Below are positions 1-7,841 of a stretch of 39,963 nucleotides of DNA, one piece after another. The notes beneath the pieces are model-generated. The model had not been told where the DNA came from. It ran no database searches and saw nothing but the letters and a program-made list of their open reading frames with translations. The first letter of the stretch is position 1. Each line of letters begins with the position of its first letter. The DNA lies in contig NZ_KB902474.1 of NCBI RefSeq assembly GCF_000379525.1, positions 193,574 through 233,536 of the forward strand. The letters are read 5' to 3'. A program made the position numbers and the translations under genes. Source of the DNA: Lamprocystis purpurea DSM 4197 (lineage in GTDB: Bacteria > Pseudomonadota > Gammaproteobacteria > Chromatiales > Chromatiaceae).

Positions 1-35
1 CGCTATGCGACTTTCACGGTAAATCTCGACGAGAA

Positions 36-401
36 ATGATGAAGAAAATAAAATCGATTGCCCGCGATCACCAGGCTGCCCGGGTCTTCCTGCCGGCACT
101 CGCCTTGCTCGCCCTGACCGGCTGTGGCCCCGGCGGCTTTGCCCGCGATGCCCTGGTCGAAGACCCTGGTGCCGAGGCGTTCCTGAACCGAATCCAGCAG
201 AACTGCGGCAAGCTGTCGGTCGGCAATCAGCCGTTGAACTGGCTGCTGAGCAGCACCAGCGACGATGTGACCTTCGTCGACATGACCAGCAAGTATTACT
301 TCGGCCAGTTCTCGGCGAAGGACTACACCGACGGCATCAACGCCTTCTACCCGACCGGCACCAATCAGCCGGCGCTCGACTGTATCTTCAAGCAGCGCTG
401 A
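36..401 (+). CDS. Small predicted lipoprotein, unknown function
   Basis: A 121-residue protein with a basic N-terminus (MMKKIKSIARD), a hydrophobic stretch and a lipobox (LALTGC, Cys about residue 30). This predicts signal peptidase II processing and a membrane anchor. The mature part is short and polar, has two further cysteines, and contains no domain I recognise. Two in-frame ATGs (36 and 39) are possible starts. It converges on grxD, with about 85 bases between the two stops, so it is not in an operon with anything visible here; what lies upstream is outside the window. Being real is well supported by the lipobox; the function is unknown. Confidence 0.75.
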   Translation: MMKKIKSIARDHQAARVFLPALALLALTGCGPGGFARDALVEDPGAEAFLNRIQQNCGKLSVGNQPLNWLLSSTSDDVTFVDMTSKYYFGQFSAKDYTDGINAFYPTGTNQPALDCIFKQR

Positions 402-485
402 GGCTCGTTCAAAGGCGATGGGCGCGCTGTCACCAGGGCGGGCGCTGCATCTGCACGCGCGCGCCGGGGCGGCGCGGGGTGTGGT

Positions 486-818
486 TCAGGCGTTGGCTTC
501 GGTCTTGGCGGCGGCGGTCTCCATCATGGTCTTGAGCTCGCCGCTGGCGTGCAGTTCCAGGGTGATGTCGCAGCCGCCGACCAACTCGCCGTCGATGTAG
601 ATCTGCGGAAAGGTCGGCCAGTCGGCATAGCGCGGCAGGTTTTCGAAGATCTCCGGGTCTTGCAGTACGTTGACGTAGGCGAAGGGAACACCGCACTCCT
701 GAAGGGCCGCCGAGGCCCTCATGGAGAAGCCGCATTGGGGGAACTGGGGCGTCCCCTTCATGTAGATGACGACGGCGTTACTCTTGACCTGCTCGCCGAT
801 TCGCTCCAAAACGTCCAT
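486..818 (-). CDS. grxD: Monothiol glutaredoxin, Grx4 family
   Basis: A 110-residue single-domain glutaredoxin with the monothiol CGFS active site at residues 29-32 (KGTPQFPQCGFS), plus the TFPQIYIDGELVGGCD segment that binds glutathione. Grx4-family proteins bind and pass on [2Fe-2S] clusters with glutathione, usually with BolA partners, in the cytoplasm; that role is family knowledge. Length is normal for the family. A good Shine-Dalgarno (AGAGGTG) lies just upstream of the ATG. It runs in the same direction as the amidotransferase upstream of it, but a 110-base gap and its own AT-richer leader suggest separate transcription. Confidence 0.95.
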   Translation of the reverse strand: MDVLERIGEQVKSNAVVIYMKGTPQFPQCGFSMRASAALQECGVPFAYVNVLQDPEIFENLPRYADWPTFPQIYIDGELVGGCDITLELHASGELKTMMETAAAKTEANA

Positions 819-928
819 TCGACACCTCTGGTGATATAGTTGACTGACATCGGGTAAGTCGGGACCAGTCGAAGGTTTTCAACGGCCGAGCGCGTCGGCG
901 GCCGCGCTTGGCGGGTTGCTGCTCGCGC

Positions 929-2713
929 CTACCCGTGCCCATCCACGTTTCGCTGCAGCCAGAGTTCCAGCAGGGCCAGGTGCCAGAGCTTATTGCCCAT
1001 GATGCGGGTGTGGTGCAGGTCCGGGGCGGCGAGCAGCATGTCCAGATAGCCCTGGGCGTAGAGGCCCCGTTGGCGGCTGGCGCCTGAACTAAGGACGTCG
1101 CGCATCATCTCCAGGAAGGCGCCGCGGACGTATTTGAGGGCCGGCATGGGGAAGTACCCCTTGGGCCGGTCGATCACGGCGTCGGGCAGCAGGCCGCGGG
1201 CCATCGCCTTGAGCGGGTACTTGCCGCCCGCGCGCAGTTTCAGTTCCGTCGGGCAGCGGGCGGCCAGCTCGACGAGCTGATGATCGAGGAAGGGCACCCG
1301 CGCCTCCAGCCCCCAAGCCATGGTCATGTTATCGACCCGCTTGACCGGATCGTCGACGATGAGTGTGGTCACATCGAGCCGCAGGATGGCGTCCAGCAGC
1401 TCGTCGGCGCCGTCCTCATCCAGAAGGCCCGCGATCAGGGCCGAGGTGTGGTCCGCCCCGGCATAGGCGGGCTGCACCAGTCGCAGGTACTCGTCATGAT
1501 CGCGGTCGAAATAGTGCTTGGCCAGCCGTTCGACGCGCGAGCCGGTCGCCTCGGCCGCAATGCGCGGATACCAGAAATAGCCGCCGAAGACCTCGTCCGC
1601 ACCCTGGCCGGACTGCACCACCTTGATCTCGCGCGAGACCTGTTCGGCGAGCAGATAGAAGGCGACCGCGTCCTGACCGAACATGGGTTCGGTCATGGCG
1701 TCGATGGCCTCCGGCAGGCGCTCCAGGACCTGGTCGTTGGGTACCCGGAACTTGCGGTGGCGGGTGCCGTAGCGTGCCACCACTTGGTCCGAGAACTCGA
1801 ACTCGCTGCCGGCCTCTTCCGGGGTGTCATCGAAGCCCACCGAGAAGGTGCGCAGATCCGACACTCCGGCCTCGGCCAGCAGGGCGACCAGCAGACTGGA
1901 GTCTAGACCGCCGGAGAGCAGCACTCCGACCGGAACATCGGCCACTTCGCTGCGCTTCTTGACCGCCTGGCGCAAGGACTCATGGATGGCCGCCAGCCAA
2001 TCGTCATCGGTCAGCGGCTGCTCCGGACGGGTGGCGTCCAGGTGCCAGTAGCGCCCCTCGGTGGTGTTGCCGTCGGCATCCACCTGCATCCAATGCGCCG
2101 GGGGGAGCTTGCGCACCCCGGTGAGGACGGTGCGCGGTGCCGGCACCACGGCGTGCAGTGTAAACAAATGGTGCAAGGCCACCGGATCGATGCGGGTGTC
2201 CACGCCGCCGGCGGCGAGCAGGGCCTGGGTGGTGGAGGCGAAGCGGAACACCTGTCCCTGCCGGTTCCAGTACAGCGGCTTGACGCCGAAACGGTCGCGG
2301 GCCATGAACAGCGCCCGCCGGTTCGCGTCCCAGAGCGCGAAGGCGAACATGCCGTGCAGCCGTTCCGGGCAGGCGTTGCCCCAGGCGTGATAGGCCTTGA
2401 GGATGACCTCGGTGTCGCCGTCGGAGAAAAAGTGGTAGCCCTTGGCCTCCAACTCGGCGCGCAGCGCGCGGTAGTTGTAGATGGTCCCGTTGAAGACCAG
2501 AGCCAGCCCCAGGTGTGCGTCCACCATAGGTTGGTTGGAGCGCACCGAGAGGTCGATGATCGCCAGCCGCCGATGACCAAAACCGAGCGCCCCGTCGCTG
2601 TAGCTGCCGCCATGATCCGGCCCGCGCCGGGTCAGTTCAGCCATCATGCGCTGGATGACATCCAGGTTCGCCGGGGCGCCGTCGAGACGCAATTCACCAC
2701 AGATACCGCACAT
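929..2713 (-). CDS. Asparagine-synthase-type amidotransferase, probable N-acetylglutaminylglutamine amide synthase
   Basis: A 594-residue protein with an N-terminal class II glutaminase domain (MCGICGE, nucleophile Cys2; RGPDHGGSYSDG) and a C-terminal ATP-pyrophosphatase domain (PP-loop LLSGGLDSS). The first ~200 residues and the length resemble the amidotransferase that makes N-acetylglutaminylglutamine amide, an osmoprotectant of Pseudomonas and purple sulfur bacteria, rather than AsnB. That assignment is from memory of the family. The usual partners (an acetyltransferase/ATP-grasp synthetase and an M42-type peptidase) are not in this window. It starts 32 bases after the hydantoinase-B stop, so the two are probably cotranscribed. 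A second protein of this superfamily at 18192-20162 belongs to a polysaccharide cluster and is clearly different. Confidence 0.8.
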   Translation of the reverse strand: MCGICGELRLDGAPANLDVIQRMMAELTRRGPDHGGSYSDGALGFGHRRLAIIDLSVRSNQPMVDAHLGLALVFNGTIYNYRALRAELEAKGYHFFSDGDTEVILKAYHAWGNACPERLHGMFAFALWDANRRALFMARDRFGVKPLYWNRQGQVFRFASTTQALLAAGGVDTRIDPVALHHLFTLHAVVPAPRTVLTGVRKLPPAHWMQVDADGNTTEGRYWHLDATRPEQPLTDDDWLAAIHESLRQAVKKRSEVADVPVGVLLSGGLDSSLLVALLAEAGVSDLRTFSVGFDDTPEEAGSEFEFSDQVVARYGTRHRKFRVPNDQVLERLPEAIDAMTEPMFGQDAVAFYLLAEQVSREIKVVQSGQGADEVFGGYFWYPRIAAEATGSRVERLAKHYFDRDHDEYLRLVQPAYAGADHTSALIAGLLDEDGADELLDAILRLDVTTLIVDDPVKRVDNMTMAWGLEARVPFLDHQLVELAARCPTELKLRAGGKYPLKAMARGLLPDAVIDRPKGYFPMPALKYVRGAFLEMMRDVLSSGASRQRGLYAQGYLDMLLAAPDLHHTRIMGNKLWHLALLELWLQRNVDGHG

Positions 2714-2745
2714 TCGATCCTACTCCGAACAGCTTGATGATTGGC

Positions 2746-4377
2746 TCATTTTTCAGAGAGTCCGCGTATCGGCCGCAATTGAACGCGTTCCTCCGCGGCG
2801 CAATCGTCCTCAGCGCCCCAGCCCCCGCCGCCCGGCGTCTCGAGGCGCAGCCGGTCACCCGCGGCGACCGTCAGGGTCACCTTGCCCGGCAGGTCCCGGC
2901 CGTTGAGCCGATTGACACCGGCCGCCCCGTCGGCACCGCCGCCGCTGCCCCAGGGCGCATGACGGCGGCGTTCGGTGAGCAGGGTCACCTGGGCCGGGGC
3001 CAGGAACGCGATCTCCCGGATCAGCCCGTCGCCGCCGGGCCGCTGCCCGGCGCCGCCTGAGCCGCGCCGCAGAGCATAACGGGTGACGCGCAGCGGATAG
3101 CGCGATTCCAGCACTTCGATGGGCGTGTTGAGCGTGTTGGTCATGTGTGTCTGGACCCCGGACCAGCCGCCGCCCGCGGGGCCGGCCCCCATGCCGCCGC
3201 CGATGGTCTCGTAATAGTCCCAGGGCGCGGCCGGATCGGTGCTGCCCATGGCCAAATTGTTCATACTGCCGTGGCTGGCTGCCGGAATCCGCTCCGGGAC
3301 GGCCTGGGCCAGGGCACCGAGCACCACATCCACCACCCGCGTGCTGGTCTCGACGTTGCCGGCGGCCACCGCGGCCGGCCGCCGCGCATTGAGCAGACAG
3401 CCGACCGGAGCGGTCAGCGCAATCGGCCGGAAGGTCCCGGCGCAGGCCGGGGTCTGGGGCGGCATCAGGCAACGGAAACAGTAGAGGACGGCGGCCGCCG
3501 CCACCGACAGGGGGCAGTTGATGTTGCCCGGGACCTGGGGCGCGGTGCCGCTGAAATCCAGGTGCACGCCGCCGGCGGAAACGGTCATTGCCACCTGAAT
3601 CGGGATGTCGCGGGTGCCCTGGCCGTCGTCGTCCATCCAGTCCTCATAACGATAGAGACCCGGCGGCAGCACCGCCAGGGCGGCACGCGCCAGGCGCTCG
3701 CCATAGTCGTTGAGGTCGTCCAGCGCGCCGCGGTAGGCCGCCGCCCCCATCCCGTCCACCAGGGTGCCCAGGCGGGCGAGTCCGGCGCGGTTGGCGCCGA
3801 TCTGGGCGAAGAAGTCGCCGCGCGCATCCCCGGGGTTGCGGGTGGCGCCGAGGATCCCCTCCAGGAACTCGGTCTGTAGGACGCCGCCGCGGATCAGGTG
3901 GGTCGGCGGCAGGATCAGACCCTCCTCGGCCAGGGTGCGTGCCAAGGGCATCGAGCCGGGGCTGCTCGCGCCGATATCCGCGTGATGGGCACGGTTCACC
4001 AGGAAGGCGATGGGCGCGCCGTCCTGATCGGATCGGCCCCGGGCCGCGGCAGCGGCATACAGCGGCGCGATCAGGGTCACATCGGGCAGGTGCGTGCCGC
4101 CCAGATAGGGGTCGTTGAGGACCACCATGTCCCCAGGAGACCAATCGAGCGCGGCCACCACATCAGCCATGGCATAGGCCATGCTCCCCAAATGCACCGG
4201 GATATGGGCGGCCTGGGCGCACAAGCCGCCCTGGCCGTCGAAGACGGCACAGGAGAAATCCAGCCGATCGCGAATATTGGGCGAGAAGGCGGCATTGCGC
4301 AGTACCGCGCCCATTTCGTCGCACAGCGCGTTTAGACGGCTGGCAAAGAGACCGAGGTCGATGGGGTCGAGGGGCAT
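2746..4377 (-). CDS. Hydantoinase B / 5-oxoprolinase beta-type protein
   Basis: About 543 residues from the ATG at 4377 ([20 protein letters not shown]); an in-frame ATG at 4431 would add 18 residues. The sequence has the HyuB hallmarks: [20 protein letters not shown], the [14 protein letters not shown] segment, and the Gly-rich [13 protein letters not shown] and [10 protein letters not shown] stretches. HyuB proteins are one subunit of ATP-dependent N-methylhydantoinase or 5-oxoprolinase and normally work with HyuA. No hyuA is adjacent here: the upstream neighbour is sodB on the other strand, and downstream comes the amidotransferase, 32 bases away. The substrate cannot be told. The association with a peptide-amide gene may or may not be meaningful. 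Confidence 0.88.
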   Translation of the reverse strand: MPLDPIDLGLFASRLNALCDEMGAVLRNAAFSPNIRDRLDFSCAVFDGQGGLCAQAAHIPVHLGSMAYAMADVVAALDWSPGDMVVLNDPYLGGTHLPDVTLIAPLYAAAAARGRSDQDGAPIAFLVNRAHHADIGASSPGSMPLARTLAEEGLILPPTHLIRGGVLQTEFLEGILGATRNPGDARGDFFAQIGANRAGLARLGTLVDGMGAAAYRGALDDLNDYGERLARAALAVLPPGLYRYEDWMDDDGQGTRDIPIQVAMTVSAGGVHLDFSGTAPQVPGNINCPLSVAAAAVLYCFRCLMPPQTPACAGTFRPIALTAPVGCLLNARRPAAVAAGNVETSTRVVDVVLGALAQAVPERIPAASHGSMNNLAMGSTDPAAPWDYYETIGGGMGAGPAGGGWSGVQTHMTNTLNTPIEVLESRYPLRVTRYALRRGSGGAGQRPGGDGLIREIAFLAPAQVTLLTERRRHAPWGSGGGADGAAGVNRLNGRDLPGKVTLTVAAGDRLRLETPGGGGWGAEDDCAAEERVQLRPIRGLSEK

Positions 4378-4448
4378 GGGCAGCAACTCGCGGTCTTGGT
4401 GGTCAGGTTGCAAAGCCGCCGACGCGGCCATAAATCGCGGCTCAGTTA

Positions 4449-4469
4449 GACGGCCGCTTAAGCGCCGTC
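4449..4469. promoter_or_regulatory. Palindrome between hyuB-like gene and sodB
   Basis: A 21-base near-perfect palindrome (GACGGC-C-GCTTAAGC-GCCGTC) in the short divergent region between the hydantoinase-B gene and sodB. It could be an operator or a hairpin; no T-run follows on either strand, so a terminator is less likely. Nothing identifies a binding protein. Confidence 0.3.
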
Positions 4470-4558
4470 GGTATCAGGTCTCGGGCTCCGCCTTGGTGCG
4501 TGTCTGGGCCTGGGTCTGACTTCACTCACCCCTCACTCACCCTTGGAGACGTCCGATC

Positions 4559-5140
4559 ATGGCACATCAACTGCCCGCGCTGCCCTACGAAAAGAATGCC
4601 CTGGAGCCCGTGATCTCCGCCGAGACCATCGATTATCACTACGGCAAGCATCATCAGGCGTATGTCACCAATCTGAATAACCTGATTCCGGGGACCGAGT
4701 TCGAGTCCATGTCCCTGGAAGAGATCATCAAGAAGTCCTCCGGCGGGGTCTTCAACAACGCCGCTCAGGTCTGGAACCACAGCTTCTACTGGAACTGTCT
4801 GAGTCCCACCGGCGGCGGCGCCCCGACCGGTGCTCTGGCGGACGCGATCAACGCCAAGTTCGGCTCATTCGACGAGTTCAAGAAGCAGTTCAGCCAGTCC
4901 GCCGTCACCAATTTCGGGTCCGGCTGGACCTGGCTGGTGAAGAACGCCGACGGCTCCATCGAGATTTTCAACACCGCCAACGCCGGCTGCCCGCTGACCT
5001 CCGGCAAGCAGGCCCTGCTCACCGTCGATGTCTGGGAGCACGCCTACTACATCGATTATCGCAATGCCCGTCCCAAGTATCTGGAAACCATCTGGGACAA
5101 GATCAACTGGGCCTTCGTCTCGGCCAATTACGCGGCCTGA
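4559..5140 (+). CDS. sodB: Iron superoxide dismutase
   Basis: A 193-residue cytoplasmic Fe-type superoxide dismutase that converts superoxide to peroxide and oxygen. The four metal ligands are visible at His27 (YHYGKHH), His74 (VWNHSFYW), Asp157 and His161 (DVWEHAYY). Gln70 in AAQVWNH is the usual Fe-SOD outer-sphere residue. Length and the start at MAHQLPALPYEKNALEP match the family exactly. A GGAG ribosome site lies 10 bases upstream. It is divergent from the hydantoinase-B gene and is followed by a repeat element, so it is probably monocistronic. Confidence 0.98.
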   Translation: MAHQLPALPYEKNALEPVISAETIDYHYGKHHQAYVTNLNNLIPGTEFESMSLEEIIKKSSGGVFNNAAQVWNHSFYWNCLSPTGGGAPTGALADAINAKFGSFDEFKKQFSQSAVTNFGSGWTWLVKNADGSIEIFNTANAGCPLTSGKQALLTVDVWEHAYYIDYRNARPKYLETIWDKINWAFVSANYAA

Positions 5141-5142
5141 TC

Positions 5143-5266
5143 GGCCTTGATCGTAATCCCGGCCAGCGGGGTGCGTCGTCAGGGCTTCCAGCCCTGACGG
5201 TGTCAGGCCAGGATGGCCTGACTACGCACCCGGCGAGCCCAAGTGGCCGGAAGCTTGATCGGGGCC
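5143..5266. mobile_element. MITE-like element, family A copy 1 (complete)
   Basis: 124 bases with long inverted arms: GGCCTTGATCGTAATCCC at 5143 and its imperfect complement ending at 5266. Between them sit two REP-like hairpins in inverted order, with stems TCAGGGCTTCCAGCCCTGA and TCAGGCCAGGATGGCCTGA, each headed by GTAG or GTCG on its outer side. It begins three bases after the sodB stop. It carries no coding sequence. Partial copies lie at 6614 and 26244. The outer arms also match those of family B, which has a different interior. Confidence 0.85.
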
Positions 5267-5320
5267 GCCTGATCCACGCGTGGGGGTCGGGTCGGTCCGC
5301 ACCGCCCCCGCCTCCCGCAC

Positions 5321-5920
5321 CTAATGATACGCGCGCATCTGCCCGACCAGCACACCCTGAATCGCGACCTCCTCAGGCGCATACACCACCGGTAACAAGC
5401 CCCGGTTGGCGGGGACCAGGGTCACCTGCCCCGGCTCCTGGATGATCCGTTTGAGGGTCGTCTCCTCGCCGCGGATCAATGCCGCCACGATCTCGCCGTT
5501 GCGCGCGGTCTCGCGCCGCTCGATAACGACAAAATCTCCATCCAAAATACCGGCCTCGGCCATCGAATCGCCCGTCACCTGCAACACATAGCAGGGTCTG
5601 GACGTGCGCAATCGCGGCGGGATTTCGATCGTATCCGGTTGGGGCAGGGCCTCGATCGGCCGTCCGGCGGCGATCTTGCCGAGCAGCGGCAGGGTATTCT
5701 CGTCCGTTGACTGCGTGACCAGATGGATGCCGCGGTGACGCCCGTTGAGCGGCTCGACCAGACCCTCGGCGATCAGCGCCTGCACATGCTTGTGGAGCGA
5801 CCCGCGCGAGCGCAGGCCGAGCAGTCGGCAGAGCCCGTCGAGGGTGGGCGCCCGGCCGAAGTCCGCGGCGTGCTGCCGCAGGCAATCCAGGACCTGCTGT
5901 TGGCGAGGGGTGAGCGGCAT
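5321..5920 (-). CDS. lexA: LexA repressor, S24 autoprotease
   Basis: 199 residues: winged helix-turn-helix (1-66, MPLTPRQQQVLDCLRQHA), then the self-cleaving S24 domain. The cleavage site is Ala85-Gly86 (KIAAGRP) and the catalytic dyad is Ser119 (TGDSM) and Lys157 (TLKR). LexA represses SOS genes until RecA-stimulated self-cleavage. The recognition-helix region (SRGSLHKHVQALIAEGL) differs clearly from the E. coli one, so a different operator is expected. A good ribosome site (AGAAGG) precedes the ATG. It is divergent from a second S24 gene; the 90 bases between them contain a GAAC-N7-GAAC repeat. Confidence 0.95.
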   Translation of the reverse strand: MPLTPRQQQVLDCLRQHAADFGRAPTLDGLCRLLGLRSRGSLHKHVQALIAEGLVEPLNGRHRGIHLVTQSTDENTLPLLGKIAAGRPIEALPQPDTIEIPPRLRTSRPCYVLQVTGDSMAEAGILDGDFVVIERRETARNGEIVAALIRGEETTLKRIIQEPGQVTLVPANRGLLPVVYAPEEVAIQGVLVGQMRAYH

Positions 5921-5968
5921 GGCGCCTTCTTCTCTTTTTGTTCGGATAGTCTATGCTTGTCTGGAGGA

Positions 5969-5983
5969 GAACGAATCGAGAAC
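5969..5983. promoter_or_regulatory. Candidate LexA operator, GAAC-N7-GAAC
   Basis: A direct repeat GAAC-N7-GAAC (GTTC-N7-GTTC on the lexA strand) lies between the divergent lexA and S24 genes, 49-63 bases upstream of the lexA start and just downstream of a -10-like TATGCT at 5952. This spacing is the LexA-box consensus known from Alphaproteobacteria. A small palindrome ATAGTCTAT (5946-5954) lies beside it and is an alternative operator. Function is inferred. Confidence 0.45.
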
Positions 5984-6010
5984 GATCCACCCCGCCACGA
6001 GGTACACCCG

Positions 6011-6481
6011 ATGCGTCCGAGCCTTGCCTACATCCTGCCGAAGCGCCGTCACACGACCTGGAACCCCGCCCTGGAGCCCCTGCGCCTCGGCCGCGAGCCG
6101 GGTGTTGAGATCCCGCTGCTCGGGTATGTCACCGCCGGGCAGCCGGTCGACATTCCGGAGGACCGCGCCACCGTCACCGTGCCGCGGCACATGGTACGCA
6201 AGAACAGCTATGCCCTGCGCGTGCGTGGTCACTCGATGATCGACGACTCCATCCAGGACGGCGACATCATCATCATCGAAAAGCGCGAGACCGCCGCCAA
6301 CGGGGAGTCCGTGGTCGCCATGATCAACGGCGAACGCGTGACCCTCAAGCGCTTTTTCATCGAAACCGACGGCATCCGGCTGCAACCCGCCAATCCGGCC
6401 ATGGAACCCATCTACTTGCGGCACGAGGAGCTGGAGATTCTCGGGATCGTGTCGGGGGTGATTCGCTGCGGGGCGGCATAA
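6011..6481 (+). CDS. LexA/UmuD-like S24 peptidase without a DNA-binding domain
   Basis: 156 residues from the ATG at 6011, supported by a GAGGT ribosome site seven bases upstream. It is an S24 self-cleaving domain: cleavage pair Ala42-Gly43 (GYVTAGQP), Ser75 (RGHSM) and Lys113 (TLKR). The ~30 residues before it are too short for a helix-turn-helix. Size and layout resemble UmuD, but no umuC follows, and the body (YALRVRGHSM, DGDIIIIEKRETAANGE) is closer to LexA. The frame is open upstream of 6011 but only as antisense of lexA. It may be a LexA paralogue that lost its DNA-binding part or a UmuD-type accessory factor. Divergent arrangement suggests shared SOS control. Confidence 0.85.
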   Translation: MRPSLAYILPKRRHTTWNPALEPLRLGREPGVEIPLLGYVTAGQPVDIPEDRATVTVPRHMVRKNSYALRVRGHSMIDDSIQDGDIIIIEKRETAANGESVVAMINGERVTLKRFFIETDGIRLQPANPAMEPIYLRHEELEILGIVSGVIRCGAA

Positions 6482-6613
6482 TCAGCGTGCGCCCGCTGCT
6501 CCACGTCCGGCCGCCGCAGCGCGCCCGCCATGGTCAGCGGTCGTTGTCGTTGTCGTAATCGAATTGATCGTAGCGCGCCGGATGTGCTCGCGCCTCGTGG
6601 CTTCGCTGTCAGC

Positions 6614-6713
6614 TTGGGCTCGCCGGGTGCGTAGTCAGGCCATCCTGGCCTGACACCGTCAGGGCTGGAAGCCCTGACGACGCACGCCGCCGGCCGGGAT
6701 TACGATCAAGGCC
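6614..6713. mobile_element. MITE-like element, family A copy 2 (one arm lost)
   Basis: Inverted copy of the element at 5143. The two REP-like hairpins and one long arm (ending at 6713, GGCCGGGATTACGATCAAGG) are kept; the other arm is missing and unrelated sequence starts before 6614. It sits just downstream of the lipocalin-like gene stop. The remaining 6482-6613 stretch shows nothing recognisable. Confidence 0.8.
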
Positions 6714-6727
6714 CCTCGCGACCAAGA

Positions 6728-7834
6728 TTACCCGACCCTGATCGTCTCCCCATACCCGGTCATCTCCAGATAACCGCGTCCGATCTCCCGGCCGTCTTCA
6801 GACACCCGCACCGCCCCTTCCCAATAGACGGCGCCGGTGGAGCGCCGGCTATCCAGTTCCTGGTCGTCCATGAGGGGTTGCAGATCGAGCAGCCGCCCGC
6901 CGATGCCCACCTGCCAGGCGACCGGGTAGGTGATGTCGGTGCGCGGCGAGCGCCAGTGGCGCCGGGGGGTGAAGGTCACGGCGTCCGGCGGCAGCGCCCG
7001 CGCGCCGCCCCCGGCCGACCGGACGGTGGCGGCTGACCAGACGGCGCGGCCGTCGTCACCGCGCATCCGGAAGGCTATCAGGGCACTGCCGTCATCGAGA
7101 TTCAGGCCGATCCAGTCCCAGCCGGCCGCGCCTTGCGGCAGGTACTCGCTCGACCATTCGTGATCCAGCCAGGCCTGACCGGTCACGGCCTGGGTGCGGC
7201 TATCCAGCGTCACCGTGCCGGTGACCGCGAGGTGCGGGCGGCTATAGTAATAGCTCGCATGGCGCGGATCGGCGGCCTTGGTGCTGAACCCGGCGGCGCC
7301 GTTGAGCAGCGGCGGGCCGTCCGGGACCAGCGACAGGCTGTAGGCGAGTTCCTCGCCGCGGACGTCAGCCTGATAGCGGTCGTCGGTCTGCTCGAATTTC
7401 CAGTCGTCGATCCAGACCTGGGTGCGCCCGGTCTCGGACCCGGCCCGGCCGAATCCGATCCGGGCCGCGCGTTGATCGTGGCGCAGCCGGCCCAGCCGCG
7501 GGTCGGCGATGGCAGCGTGGGCAATGATCAACTGACGCGGCGCGAAAGCGCTCGGGTTTTGCTCTCCGAGACCGGTCCGCACCCGGAAAAAGGTCGTCTG
7601 GAAGCCGAGCGGGCTGCCGTCCGGCAGGCGCAGCCAGCCGGTGGCATACCACCACTCGGTCCGAAACGCCGGGTGAGCGCCGTGATCGTCGGGAAAAACC
7701 AGGGTCCGGTCGGGGAGCACCGGGGCAAAGGTGATTGCCGCCCCCTCGGTCTGGTCGGGCTTCGCTGACTGGCCCGCAGTGCTGCGCCAGACCGGCAGGC
7801 TCGCCAAGGCAAGGAGACAGGTACGTCGATTCAT
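6728..7834 (-). CDS. AttH / CrtC-like lipocalin-domain exported protein
   Basis: 368 residues from the ATG at 7834, which gives a signal peptide (MNRRTCLLALASLPVW); a GTG at 7855 is the alternative. The body has the tandem lipocalin-like domains of the AttH / hydroxyneurosporene-synthase family: FRTEWWYATGWLR near residue 60, then AWLDHEWSS and GWDWIGLNLDDG in the middle. In purple bacteria relatives include the carotenoid 1,2-hydratase CrtC, but no carotenoid genes are near. The gene follows the FtsX permease by seven bases, an arrangement common for AttH-like proteins. A role handling a lipid or other hydrophobic ligand for the transporter is inferred. Confidence 0.88.
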   Translation of the reverse strand: MNRRTCLLALASLPVWRSTAGQSAKPDQTEGAAITFAPVLPDRTLVFPDDHGAHPAFRTEWWYATGWLRLPDGSPLGFQTTFFRVRTGLGEQNPSAFAPRQLIIAHAAIADPRLGRLRHDQRAARIGFGRAGSETGRTQVWIDDWKFEQTDDRYQADVRGEELAYSLSLVPDGPPLLNGAAGFSTKAADPRHASYYYSRPHLAVTGTVTLDSRTQAVTGQAWLDHEWSSEYLPQGAAGWDWIGLNLDDGSALIAFRMRGDDGRAVWSAATVRSAGGGARALPPDAVTFTPRRHWRSPRTDITYPVAWQVGIGGRLLDLQPLMDDQELDSRRSTGAVYWEGAVRVSEDGREIGRGYLEMTGYGETIRVG

Positions 7835-7841
7835 TCCGGTA

